Shown here piece by piece: positions 33,146-41,610 of a stretch of 64,000 nucleotides of DNA. Below the pieces are notes generated by a model. The model ran no database searches. It was not told the origin of the DNA and saw only the letters and a program-made list of their open reading frames with translations. How positions within the stretch are numbered: position 1 is the first letter of the stretch; each line of letters begins with the position of its first letter. The translations under genes were made by a program, and so were the position numbers. Location: positions 1,028,217-1,092,216 of the forward strand of contig NZ_AP024233.1 in assembly GCF_025998535.1 (NCBI RefSeq), given 5' to 3'. This DNA comes from Desulfolithobacter dissulfuricans (GTDB taxonomy: Bacteria > Desulfobacterota > Desulfobulbia > Desulfobulbales > Desulfobulbaceae).

Positions 33146-35572
33146 TTACTTTATGGCCGGCATCTGCAGGAGATCCATTCCTTCCCGGGCTGCTTTGCGC
33201 CACAGGGGGTCTTTAGTCTCTTCGGCCAGTCTCCGGTACTCGTTTAGGGCCTTGTCCCTGTGGCCATTTCTTTCATAGATCTGCGCCAGTCGGAAGAGGG
33301 CCTGTTCCCGGTGACGGTCGCCTTCGGCCAGGATGGTGAACATCTCCCTGGCCTGGTCGAAACGGTCCAGCTGGTAGAGCGATTCCGCCAGCTGGTACAT
33401 CAGCTCCGGCTCCTGCCGGTCTTTTTCCAGGAGAGGATCCTCCAGCAGTTCGACAACTTTGTTCCAGCGCTTGAGGTCAAAGTAGATCGAGGCTGCGGTC
33501 CGAAGTGTCCGGCTGCTTCTCGGCCAGTTGTTGCGATCCAGGATCTCAGTCGCTTTTTCCAGCTTGTCCCGCTGCCTGAGGGCCTTGAGGCGGAGGAGGA
33601 ACACCTCTTCAAGTTTCGGGCTCTCGGGGTAACGCAGGATGTACTGGTCAGCGTAGTCTTCAAGCAGATCATAGCGGCCGCTGGCATACAGGGATTGCAG
33701 TAGCGGCAGATATACCTCTTCGCGCCGGGATTCCGGCGACACGTCGAGAATGTAGAGATAGACCCGGGCGGCCCGTTCAAAAATGCCAAGCTCCTTGTAG
33801 GCGCGGCCAAGTTTGAACAGAATCTCCGTGCCCAGCCAGCCGCGGGTGAACAGCTCCCGGTTTTCCCGGGCCCGTACCAGGGCTTTGATATATTCTCCCC
33901 GCTTGAGAAGGTCGTCGATGACCAGGGGGATCCGCTGGATCAGTAGCGCGCGGGCCTCCAGGTTCAGGTCGCCGCTGCGGAATTCCCGCAGTTTTTGCAT
34001 GGCAAGCTCCACCGCTTTTTCGTTGTCGCCTGCCAGGGCATGCACCAGGGCCTCTTTAAACAGGGCCTCTTCCCGGAGCTTCTTGACAGGAGCCTCTTTT
34101 GCAAGGATGCCATAGGTCTGGGCGGCCAGGGCGCTGTCTTTTCTGTGGTTCAGGTACTCCAGATCCGTCTGCTTGAGCCAGGCCCGGTACTTTCCTTCGG
34201 CGTTCGGAAAGGCCTCCCGAATCTCCTGGAGGGCGGGCAGGATCCGCCGGGGTGGCTCACCGCTGTGCAGCCGGCTCATGGCCAGGCGGAACATGGCCAG
34301 GTCCTGACCTTTCTTGTCGCTGAGCAGTGCGGTCAGCTGCCGGTACCACCTGGCCGCGTCCCGGTAGCGGTAGTGGGCATAGAGAGTGTCACAGAACTGG
34401 GCCAGGGACAGGGGTTTGGTGGCGATAAGCTCTGAACGGTCCAGGAGCTGCAGGTAGGAGACCAGGGCGCTGATTTTTTTTCCGAGCAGATAGCGGGTGT
34501 CGGCCTGGCGAAGCAGGCGGAGGAGCTCCGCCTCACCGGTGAAGGCCATGTCATCCCGGGCCAGAATCTTGCCCGCCTGGTCGGCCCGGCCGGTGACCAG
34601 GGCGAGCTCAGCCTGGAAAATGATAAAAAAGGGGCGCAGGCCTGGTTCTTCCAGCAGTTTTTCCTCCAGTTTTTTCAGTTCAAACCAGGCCAGGTGCGGA
34701 TCTTCCTGCCTCGCCTGGAGGTAGACAAAGAGATACCTGGCCAGTAGGGCGGTTTGCGTATCGGGCCAGGTGTACATGATCTGCTGCAGGAGCTGGTGGG
34801 GCTCGGTATAGTCGTTGCTGCGCACCAGGAGTTCGGCGTAGGTCAGGAGCAGGCGTTCACGGATTGCCGAATCTGTCAATTGGTCCAGGGCCTCGCGGAC
34901 CACGCCCACGGCCTGGTCCCATTTCCTCTCGGCGGCGTACGTCCCTGCCTCCGCCGGAAGCCAGTGTTCGGGGCTCATGGCAGGGAGGAGAAACCTGGCC
35001 AGAGGGAAGGAGGGCAGGGTGTAGTCCGGGTCTGGGCTGATGGTCACCGGGCTTTCGTATTCCTCGAAAAACAGCCGCCAGTCGGTGGCATACTGGGACA
35101 GGTTGAGGGGGTTGGTGTAATCGGTGGTCCGGGACATAACCATGGTAAGCCCTGGAATTCTGGCGGCCAGATTCCGGTAGCGGGTGGTCAAGGGGCTGCC
35201 CAGCAGGATGTCCAGCATCAGGGATGAAGAGTCCTCCAGGGTGTTGATCTTCGCATTCTGTGGTGGGTAGCGGAAATAGAAGGAAAGGGCGGTGCCTTTT
35301 TCCTGTCTCCTGATCAGCATTTTGATGAGCCGGTCATCCTCACTGAGTGGCTGGACATTTTTGGCCGCAATGGTGTCCAGCAGCAGGAGTTCGATCCGTT
35401 TGCCCGTGGTCGTCAGGCGGTATTTTGGTATGGCATTGAGGCGGAGAAAAATATGCAGCCTCCCCTGCTCATCGGTTCTGCTGATTTTCTGCAGAATCGA
35501 CGTTGCCAGGGCCGGGACAGCCCAGAGCAGGAAGAAGAGGACAAACAGTGATGTTTTTCTGACAGATATCAT
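33146..35572 (-). CDS. Exported TPR-repeat protein at the head of the flagellar operon
   Basis: From ATG 35572 the product is 808 residues: a signal peptide (SVRKTSLFVLFFLLWAVPAL), an N-terminal domain of about 160 residues of beta-rich character, and then a long array of tetratricopeptide-like helical repeats up to the C-terminus (for example YQLAESLYQLDRFDQAREMF and ALFRLAQIYERNGHRDKALN). The open frame extends 68 codons further upstream, but that stretch would cover the promoter, so 35572 was chosen. No specific family name was recognised. Being first in the operon with flgB suggests a periplasmic scaffold for the flagellum or envelope. Function unknown. Confidence 0.75.
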   Translation of the reverse strand: MISVRKTSLFVLFFLLWAVPALATSILQKISRTDEQGRLHIFLRLNAIPKYRLTTTGKRIELLLLDTIAAKNVQPLSEDDRLIKMLIRRQEKGTALSFYFRYPPQNAKINTLEDSSSLMLDILLGSPLTTRYRNLAARIPGLTMVMSRTTDYTNPLNLSQYATDWRLFFEEYESPVTISPDPDYTLPSFPLARFLLPAMSPEHWLPAEAGTYAAERKWDQAVGVVREALDQLTDSAIRERLLLTYAELLVRSNDYTEPHQLLQQIMYTWPDTQTALLARYLFVYLQARQEDPHLAWFELKKLEEKLLEEPGLRPFFIIFQAELALVTGRADQAGKILARDDMAFTGEAELLRLLRQADTRYLLGKKISALVSYLQLLDRSELIATKPLSLAQFCDTLYAHYRYRDAARWYRQLTALLSDKKGQDLAMFRLAMSRLHSGEPPRRILPALQEIREAFPNAEGKYRAWLKQTDLEYLNHRKDSALAAQTYGILAKEAPVKKLREEALFKEALVHALAGDNEKAVELAMQKLREFRSGDLNLEARALLIQRIPLVIDDLLKRGEYIKALVRARENRELFTRGWLGTEILFKLGRAYKELGIFERAARVYLYILDVSPESRREEVYLPLLQSLYASGRYDLLEDYADQYILRYPESPKLEEVFLLRLKALRQRDKLEKATEILDRNNWPRSSRTLRTAASIYFDLKRWNKVVELLEDPLLEKDRQEPELMYQLAESLYQLDRFDQAREMFTILAEGDRHREQALFRLAQIYERNGHRDKALNEYRRLAEETKDPLWRKAAREGMDLLQMPAIK

Positions 35573-35610
35573 GGGCTCTATAGGGTATCGGTTGTGTATG
35601 GGAAAAGGTA

Positions 35611-35626
35611 AGCAATAAATATTCCA
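35611..35626 (-). promoter_or_regulatory. Sigma-54 promoter for the TPR-flgB flagellar unit
   Basis: Minus-strand sequence TGGAATATTTATTGCT: TGG-A at -24, exact GG-N10-GC spacing and a perfect TTGCT at -12. It lies 39 bp before the chosen start of the TPR gene. The sigma-54 activator gene at 41.6 kb is a natural candidate regulator. Confidence 0.7.
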
Positions 35627-35650
35627 CCTGGCTCTTTCGCTCATATGTCT

Positions 35651-35678
35651 TTGATTTTCAATTGGTTGCGTGTATAAT
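35651..35678 (+). promoter_or_regulatory. Sigma-70-type promoter for the kinase operon
   Basis: TTGATT, 16 bases, then a perfect TATAAT (35673-35678). The start codon of the kinase gene lies about 215 bp further on, leaving a long untranslated leader. Confidence 0.6.
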
Positions 35679-35893
35679 GGCAAGGGAAGAGGAAAGGTTT
35701 TCTGGTTGTTCTCGCGTGCCATTTTTTTGACACGGGACAGGGTGCTGCTGCCTGAAAAAAGGGGGGGAAGATTCAATTGCCCCGCAGCATGGTTTTGTCG
35801 TATAGTTGAAATCAGTGCAGGATCTTGTCTTGATTTTGGTGATCCTGGTCCGCTGATTCGGCAGAACCAGGGAAAACAGATGCGGGGGATAGA

Positions 35894-37684
35894 GTGGCGG
35901 TTCTACCTGAACACATGGATATTCTACAGGAGTTCGTCCAGGAGTCATCCAGGATGCTGGCTGAGCTGGACATCTCCTGCCAGCAAACCGGGGACAGGGA
36001 TCCCCAGGCAGAGAGTTATGCTTTTTTCCGGTTCTTTCACTCCATGCGGGGAACAGCTTCCTTTCTGGAGCTTGAGCAGCTTTCCGAACTGGCTGCAAGC
36101 GCTGAGAATCTTGCCAGGGCCATGTACGAGAGCCGGAACCGATCTCTTGAGTACTATTTTGATCTCCTCTGTACAGCGTGCCGGGTAATCCAGGAAACCC
36201 TGCCCCTGGTCCTGGAGCGCCGCAGTGATGAGTTCCTGGAAACAGCAGTCCTGGTGCTCAGTCTGAACCAGACCCTTGATGATTTTCATGCCATAGGTCC
36301 GGGAGGGGATGGCTTCCGGCAGACAACTATCCGGGCCAGGGAAATCCTGACCTTTCTGAAACAGGAGTTTCGATTCTGGGGCGAAGTCGCCGATAACCGT
36401 TCCCAGGTCCCGGAGCTTGTGCGCCGGTTCGACAAGTTGCAGCAGTTGGCCGGGGCGGCGGAGCTTGCCGACATCGCCGAGATCAGTGGCGTCTTCATTA
36501 CCATTTTGCAGCGCTACCTGGAAGGAGATCCTCTTCAGGGAGAGTGCCCTGAAGCTGTTTTCCTTCGAGCCACCGATGCCATGCTGAAGGCCCTTGGCCC
36601 CACTGGAGCCTCCAGTGGCGGCCGGGTGGAGGATCTGGAAGAGCTGATCGGTGATCTGGAGGCGATGATCCGGCAGCCCATTGGCGCGCTGCTGATCAAG
36701 GCGGGACTGGTTGCGCCGGACAGTGTCGAGGATGCTCTGAGGATCCAGGAAAAGGCACGGCAGCAGAACGCACCGGTGCGCCGCCTTGGCGAAGTGCTGG
36801 TGGAAATGGGTGAGGTTACCGAGGAAGAGGTGGATCAGGTCCTGGCCCGTCAACAGGTACTGGGACGGCCTGTTTCTCCTGCCGGTTCGGTGCTGACGTC
36901 CGGAAACCGTACAGGTACCGGTCGCCGCGACATCACCGTGGACAGCCGACAGCTGCAGCAGCTGCTGCAGCTTGTCGACGAACTGGAGGAAACACGGGAC
37001 AGGCTCGTGGAGGTGGTTTTCCGTGAGGGGCGCCATCAGCTGCCCGGCGAGATTAACCGGTTGGACGGACAGGTGCGTTCCATCCGCAATCTCAGCAACA
37101 CTATCTACCGCGAACCTGTGACCCTGCTGCAAAAACGTCTTGAGCGGCTTGTCCGTGACCTGGAAGAAAGGACCGGCAGGCCGCTGCGTCTGAATGTTTC
37201 GCGGGACACCATTTCCCTGGAAAAAGATTTTCTCGACGCCCTTTCCGATCCACTGGTGCATTTGGTACAAAATGTTGTCGACCATGGAGTGGAGGCACCG
37301 GAGGTCCGCAGAGCCGCTGGAAAACCAGAGGTCGCTGCCATTGAGGTCCGGTTCAGGCAACGGGACTCGGGTGTGGAGATCGTGGTGGAGGATGACGGCC
37401 AGGGAATTGATCCGGAACAGATTGGGCGCTGTGGTCTGCGCTGTGGACTGTTGCCGGCAGATAGTGGTCCGCTGACCCCGGAAAAGGCGGCCGAACTGGT
37501 CGTAAGGCTCGGTTTTTCCACGGCCGAGACCGTCACCGATTCTACTGGCCGCGGGGTCGGACTCGAGGTGGCCCACCGTTTTGCCCGCCAGTGGAAGGGT
37601 GAGTTGAAGGTCCATTCCACCCCCGGTCAGGGCACCCGCGTGACCCTCTTTTTTCCGCAGGGACCCATGCTTGCCGGAGTGTAG
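35894..37684 (+). CDS. CheA-like histidine kinase lacking the CheW-like domain
   Basis: A 596-residue chemotaxis-type kinase. Residues 1-125 form an HPt (P1) domain with the motif FFHSMRGTASFLEL, phosphorylated His49. Residues about 262-322 resemble the N-terminal domain of PilB/GspE ATPases (GALLIKAGLVAPDSVEDALR, then LGEVLVEMGEVTEEEV). Residues about 347-420 are a CheA-type dimerisation segment. Residues 440-590 are a complete P4 ATPase domain: N box DPLVHLVQNVVDHGVEAPE, DDGQGID at 500-506, GRGVGLEV at 552-559. The protein ends straight after P4: no P5 (CheW-like) domain, so coupling to chemoreceptors in the normal way is unlikely. Start is GTG 35894 after GGGGGAT; ATG 35915 is an alternative. 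Likely partners are the cheY and cheX genes downstream. Confidence 0.85.
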   Translation: MAVLPEHMDILQEFVQESSRMLAELDISCQQTGDRDPQAESYAFFRFFHSMRGTASFLELEQLSELAASAENLARAMYESRNRSLEYYFDLLCTACRVIQETLPLVLERRSDEFLETAVLVLSLNQTLDDFHAIGPGGDGFRQTTIRAREILTFLKQEFRFWGEVADNRSQVPELVRRFDKLQQLAGAAELADIAEISGVFITILQRYLEGDPLQGECPEAVFLRATDAMLKALGPTGASSGGRVEDLEELIGDLEAMIRQPIGALLIKAGLVAPDSVEDALRIQEKARQQNAPVRRLGEVLVEMGEVTEEEVDQVLARQQVLGRPVSPAGSVLTSGNRTGTGRRDITVDSRQLQQLLQLVDELEETRDRLVEVVFREGRHQLPGEINRLDGQVRSIRNLSNTIYREPVTLLQKRLERLVRDLEERTGRPLRLNVSRDTISLEKDFLDALSDPLVHLVQNVVDHGVEAPEVRRAAGKPEVAAIEVRFRQRDSGVEIVVEDDGQGIDPEQIGRCGLRCGLLPADSGPLTPEKAAELVVRLGFSTAETVTDSTGRGVGLEVAHRFARQWKGELKVHSTPGQGTRVTLFFPQGPMLAGV

Positions 37685-37815
37685 AATCGTGGAGGGAACG
37701 AGGTGGAAAATTTCCCGGGGATCGGGAAGAGTGCTTGCTTTTAGCCCTTGGGAATTGATACTATGCACTCATGAATAAGAACATCTACCTGTTGATTACA
37801 TAGGAGGATTACACG

Positions 37816-38187
37816 ATGGGGAAAAACGTACTGCTCGTTGACGATTCAAGTACCATGCGCAAGATTGTCGGACGTTCTTTGCGCCAGGCCGGGCTTGATT
37901 TCGGCACTATTTTTGAGGCCGGTGATGGTCTCGAGGCCCTGGAGGTGCTTGAAAAGGAATCGATTGATATTGTCTTAAGCGACATCAACATGCCCAATAT
38001 GAACGGCATTGAGTTTCTGCGCGAGAAGGCAAACCGGGACGGGATCAAGGATATTCCCGTGGTCATGATCTCCACCGAGACCGGTGAGGATATCATCGGC
38101 GAGGCCAAAAGTCTCGGTGCGGTGGACGCCCTGAAAAAACCATTTACTCCGGACAAGGTTAACGAGGTGCTTGGCCCGTTGATGTAG
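37816..38187 (+). CDS. cheY: CheY-like response regulator
   Basis: A 123-residue stand-alone receiver with all active-site residues: Asp9 and Asp10 (metal), Asp56 (phosphoacceptor, in VLSDINMPNMNG), Ser86/Thr87 and Lys108 (LKKPF). Stand-alone receivers of this type bind FliM, which here carries the binding peptide. A clear AGGAGG lies 10 bp before the ATG. It is flanked by the CheA-like kinase and two CheX phosphatases, giving a compact phosphorylation-dephosphorylation set. Confidence 0.92.
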   Translation: MGKNVLLVDDSSTMRKIVGRSLRQAGLDFGTIFEAGDGLEALEVLEKESIDIVLSDINMPNMNGIEFLREKANRDGIKDIPVVMISTETGEDIIGEAKSLGAVDALKKPFTPDKVNEVLGPLM

Positions 38188-38290
38188 GTTCAAGACAGAG
38201 GAGCAGGAAGGGCTTGCCCCTTGAGTTTGCCTGATCCAGGACGCCGGGGCGGGCCACAGGCCTGCCTGCATCGCAACGCCGGAGGAGAGT

Positions 38291-38758
38291 GTGGAAAATT
38301 TTGCCGAAATAGCGGACAAAATGATCGAGGCCACGGTTGAAATTTTTACGACCATGGTCATGATGGATGTATCGGTTGCCGGAGAGCCGAAACAAGAACT
38401 CGGCCAGCTCAAGAACACCATCACCGGAATGGTGGGCCTTGCCGGCACCTACAAGGGGGTGCTGGCGGTCCATATACCAAGCCACGTCGCCCTTGCCATT
38501 ACCTCCAGTTTTCTGGGCATGGATGTGGATGAAATGAACGAGGATGTGCAGGACGCCATCGGTGAAATTGCCAACATGCTTGGCGGCAATGTCAAGACGA
38601 CACTCTCCGATAGCGGCAAGGACATCCAGCTGTCTCTGCCCTCCACTATTTCCGGAGAGGAGTACTCCTTCATCTCCCAGAATCAGGGAGAGAAGGTGAT
38701 CATTCCCTTTCAGGCCCCGGATGGGGTCTTTCACGTGGAGTTGGAACTGGAACAATAG
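38291..38758 (+). CDS. CheX-like chemotaxis phosphatase (first copy)
   Basis: A 155-residue protein of the CheC/CheX/FliY phosphatase family, which dephosphorylates CheY-P. The catalytic signature D-x3-E-x2-N is present as D88-AIG-E92-IA-N95, with a conserved Pro (P117) 22 residues later. TGMVGLAGTYKGVLAVHIPS and EYSFISQNQGEKVIIPFQAP are also CheX-like. Start is GTG with GGAGGAGAG just upstream. Paralogous to the next gene. Confidence 0.85.
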   Translation: MENFAEIADKMIEATVEIFTTMVMMDVSVAGEPKQELGQLKNTITGMVGLAGTYKGVLAVHIPSHVALAITSSFLGMDVDEMNEDVQDAIGEIANMLGGNVKTTLSDSGKDIQLSLPSTISGEEYSFISQNQGEKVIIPFQAPDGVFHVELELEQ

Positions 38759-38842
38759 AAGCGTTCTGCCGGGGTCGGCAGAGGTCAGGGGCCGTAGGTT
38801 GCGGGATGGCGAATCATCCCCCTTTGGGTCGGCCGAGGATAT

Positions 38843-38877
38843 ATCCCCTCTTTCCCCCTGGTCGGGCGAGAGGGGAT
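38843..38877 (+). terminator. Probable terminator between the two cheX genes
   Basis: A 9-bp perfect stem (ATCCCCTCT / AGAGGGGAT) with a 17-base loop, followed by a T-rich tract (TTTTGTTATTTT). It would end the kinase-cheY-cheX transcript and separate it from the second cheX. Confidence 0.65.
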
Positions 38878-38996
38878 TTTGTTATTTTCTGTTATCCAGC
38901 CTCCCTCCCGGCTCGCACGGCCTGCATAACGAAACATGAAGGATGCTGTCCCCCTGGAGGGTGGGACGAGATTTTCATATAAACTGGAGAAGAGGC

Positions 38997-39455
38997 GTGA
39001 AACTGGCAAAATATATACAGGAGGCAACCAGTGATGTGTTTGCCAGTATGATTTTTCTGGATATCGAACCGGGTGAGGTCCTGGAGAACGAGGATACGGT
39101 CCTTGAGTCCAATATAACCAGTATGATAGGCCTCGCCGGGGATCTCAAGGGATTGCTGGCTGTGCACTGTCCGGGCGAGGTAGCCATGGAAATCACCGGT
39201 TCCATGCTGGGAATGGAGGTGAAGGAGCTTGACGAGGATGTCAAGGATGCCATCGGTGAGATCGCCAACATGGTGGCCGGAGGCCTCAAGACCGCCCTGG
39301 CCGGTGAGGGCAGGGATATTCAGCTGGCCATTCCCACCGCCATTGTCGGCTCCTCGGTCCGGACATCCGGTCTGTCCGGCGCCCAGCGCATTGTGGTGCC
39401 GTTTCGTACCCCATCGGGGGATTTTTCCATTGAACTGAAATATATTTTTGCCTGA
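38997..39455 (+). CDS. CheX-like chemotaxis phosphatase (second copy)
   Basis: A 152-residue CheX-family protein, paralogous to the one 240 bp upstream. Catalytic residues D84-AIG-E88-IA-N91 and P113 keep the same spacing. SMIGLAGDLKGLLAVHCPGE and TSGLSGAQRIVVPFRTPSGD match the first copy. Start was placed at GTG 38997, preceded by GGAGAAGAGG; the frame is open 18 codons further upstream but without similarity. Confidence 0.83.
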   Translation: MKLAKYIQEATSDVFASMIFLDIEPGEVLENEDTVLESNITSMIGLAGDLKGLLAVHCPGEVAMEITGSMLGMEVKELDEDVKDAIGEIANMVAGGLKTALAGEGRDIQLAIPTAIVGSSVRTSGLSGAQRIVVPFRTPSGDFSIELKYIFA

Positions 39456-39639
39456 AATTGTGGTAAAGTTTTCGTGCTGATCTGCCGAAAAATATGAGAG
39501 GTTGGTCGGTGAATTTCCCCGGTGCCGTCCGGGATATACCCCTTCCGCTGACCCAACCGGGCACAGTCCGCTCAAAGCAGCCTGCCGCGAATCATTTCGC
39601 TGTGCCAGAAGCACAGGTCTTAAGTAGAGAGTATCGCAC

Positions 39640-41547
39640 ATGAAAGCCAGGGACCGGTTGGACCGCATAATAGAAGCCTGTCGGGAACGAATCCAGACAG
39701 AAGTGTCTGTCCTGCTCGGCAAGCAGCTGACCCTGGCCAAGGCTGAAACCGATATCCTCACAAAAGAGGATTTCTTCTCCATGCCGGCGGGGAAGATGGT
39801 CCTGGCCCACATTCAGATGGAGGGGGATATCGAAGGCCAGGGAGCCCTCCTGGTCCTGCTCAAGGACGCCATCCGGATCGGTGGCACTCTTATCATGCTT
39901 CCTGAGTCGGAGCTTGAAACCGTTATTGCGGAAGAAAGTTATACCGAGGAACTCGAAGATTCCTATGGCGAAATCGCCAACATCATCGCCGGAGCCCTGA
40001 CCTCTACCTTCGAGGAGCTCTATCCCAAGAATTTCCGCCTTGTCCGGACCGAGCAGGAGATTATCATCCCGGTAAAGGTGGATGTGGAATCGGACAAGCC
40101 CATCCCCGACGACACCTACTATCTGATGACCAGTGCCCTGCGTCTTGACGAGGTGGAGATGGGGGACATGCACCTCCTGCTGCCGGCAGCTCCCTTTGGC
40201 CTGGTTGAGTCTGAGACAGAGGCCGAACCGGCTGAGCAGCAGGCAGCCCCGGCAGCCCAGGCTGGTTCCGCTACCGCCACTGAGACTGAAGCTGGCGAGG
40301 ACATCGAAGTCATCAGAAACCAGGATGCGTCCACCGAAGAAGAGTCGGTGGAGGTGATCCGGCAGGAATCCTCAGACGATGGGGAGGCTGGAACATCTCC
40401 GGCTGCGCCACCGCCCAAAAAGACGGATCCCCGAAAGCAGAAAAAGTTGATTGACCGGCTTCTCGACGGATGCAGGCAGCAGATGGAAGTCGAGGTTGGA
40501 GCCCTGCTCGACGGGAAGCTCAAGCTCACCCCGGAAGGCAATGCCCTGGTGACCAAGGAAGATTTCCTCGATCAGCTCGGCAGTAATCAGGTCATGGCCC
40601 GGCTGGCTGTTCGGGGTGAGAAAGAGGGGGAGGCCTATATTTTTGCCTCACTCAAGGACGCTGTCTTTCTGGGCGGCACCCTGATCATGCTGCCGGAGGG
40701 TGAGCTTGGCGAAGCGGTTCTGCGGGAAGAATTCGGTCCGGACGTCGAAGATGCCTACGGTGAAATAGCCAACATCATAGCCGGAGTCTATACCTCGGTC
40801 TTTGAGGAGCAATACCGGAAAAAAATCGGTTTCGTCAAAACCAGCCTGGACAAGATAGTACCGGTCAAGATTGATCCTGATTCCGACGACACCTTCCCCA
40901 ATACCCTGTACTATCTTTCGGTTTTGTCCTTGAGTTTCGATGATCGGGAGCTGGGCCAGCTGCAGGTGCTGTTTCCCGCCGACCTTCTTGACCTGCAGGA
41001 CCTGGGGCAAACTGAAAAGGAACAGCAGGCTACAGGGACGACCTCTCAAGGTTCCCGGGCTGTCTCAGCGGACGGTGGTGATGCCGGCGCTCCGTTCTCG
41101 GCCGCGGCCTCTCGAACCGCGGAGACCGACGGTGGTGCCGGTGGACCGGCCCGGGGCCAGGCCGTCGATCAGGCCGCGGATGTTCCGGATATCCTTATAT
41201 GTACCGACCATGAAGAGGAGGGCGAGCGGATAGCCGGGGTCCTCAGGAATATGGGCCATCAACCCCGTATTCTTCACTTCAAGGATCCGGTGGCCAACTA
41301 TCTGCCCGGGGCCATAGGCTGTGTCTTTCTGGTGATGCGCAGTGTGAGTGAGCAGGGATTCGGAGTGGCTATCAAGATCCACACCACGGCTCCGTCCATC
41401 CCGCTGATTGCCGCGGGTCCGGCCTGGACACGAACCACGGTGCTCAAGGCGGTCAAGTACGGAGCAGTCGATATCCTGATAACCCCGGCCTCGGAAGAGG
41501 ATATTCGGGAAAAGATCGAGGCCAATCTCGGCCAGAAGGCCGCCTGA
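39640..41547 (+). CDS. Tandem CheC/CheX-like protein with C-terminal pseudo-receiver
   Basis: A 635-residue protein with an internal duplication. Repeat 1 (about 1-190) and repeat 2 (about 265-455) align throughout: DRIIEACRERIQTEVSVLLG with DRLLDGCRQQMEVEVGALLD, DAIRIGGTLIMLPESELE with DAVFLGGTLIMLPEGELG. Each repeat holds the CheC/CheX motif D-x3-E-x2-N: D107-SYG-E111-IA-N114 and D371-AYG-E375-IA-N378. An acidic Ala/Glu-rich linker joins them. Residues about 516-630 look like a receiver fold (ILICTDHEEEGERIAGVLRN, AVKYGAVDILITPASEEDI), but the phosphoacceptor Asp is replaced by hydrophobic residues and the conserved Lys by Thr, so it should not be phosphorylated. No named family was recognised. 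Confidence 0.72.
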   Translation: MKARDRLDRIIEACRERIQTEVSVLLGKQLTLAKAETDILTKEDFFSMPAGKMVLAHIQMEGDIEGQGALLVLLKDAIRIGGTLIMLPESELETVIAEESYTEELEDSYGEIANIIAGALTSTFEELYPKNFRLVRTEQEIIIPVKVDVESDKPIPDDTYYLMTSALRLDEVEMGDMHLLLPAAPFGLVESETEAEPAEQQAAPAAQAGSATATETEAGEDIEVIRNQDASTEEESVEVIRQESSDDGEAGTSPAAPPPKKTDPRKQKKLIDRLLDGCRQQMEVEVGALLDGKLKLTPEGNALVTKEDFLDQLGSNQVMARLAVRGEKEGEAYIFASLKDAVFLGGTLIMLPEGELGEAVLREEFGPDVEDAYGEIANIIAGVYTSVFEEQYRKKIGFVKTSLDKIVPVKIDPDSDDTFPNTLYYLSVLSLSFDDRELGQLQVLFPADLLDLQDLGQTEKEQQATGTTSQGSRAVSADGGDAGAPFSAAASRTAETDGGAGGPARGQAVDQAADVPDILICTDHEEEGERIAGVLRNMGHQPRILHFKDPVANYLPGAIGCVFLVMRSVSEQGFGVAIKIHTTAPSIPLIAAGPAWTRTTVLKAVKYGAVDILITPASEEDIREKIEANLGQKAA

Positions 41548-41610
41548 AATTGCCGCACCCAGGCCGCGTCGGCCCCGCCCTCCCCGCAGGGGCAGGCCCC
41601 TGTACCTGGC

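Larger units (their letters stand above)
35573..35893. other. Divergent promoter region, TPR-flgB unit / kinase operon
   Basis: A 320-bp region between divergently transcribed genes. It holds a sigma-54 promoter facing the flagellar unit (35611-35626) and a sigma-70-type promoter facing the kinase operon (35651-35678), only 25 bp apart and on opposite strands. No gene was recognised. Confidence 0.7.

Noticed and set aside
35945-37768. A 607-codon minus-strand open frame opposite the CheA-like kinase gene
   Set aside because: Antisense to a gene with clear HPt and ATPase motifs; its translation is rich in His/Gln with no recognisable domain.
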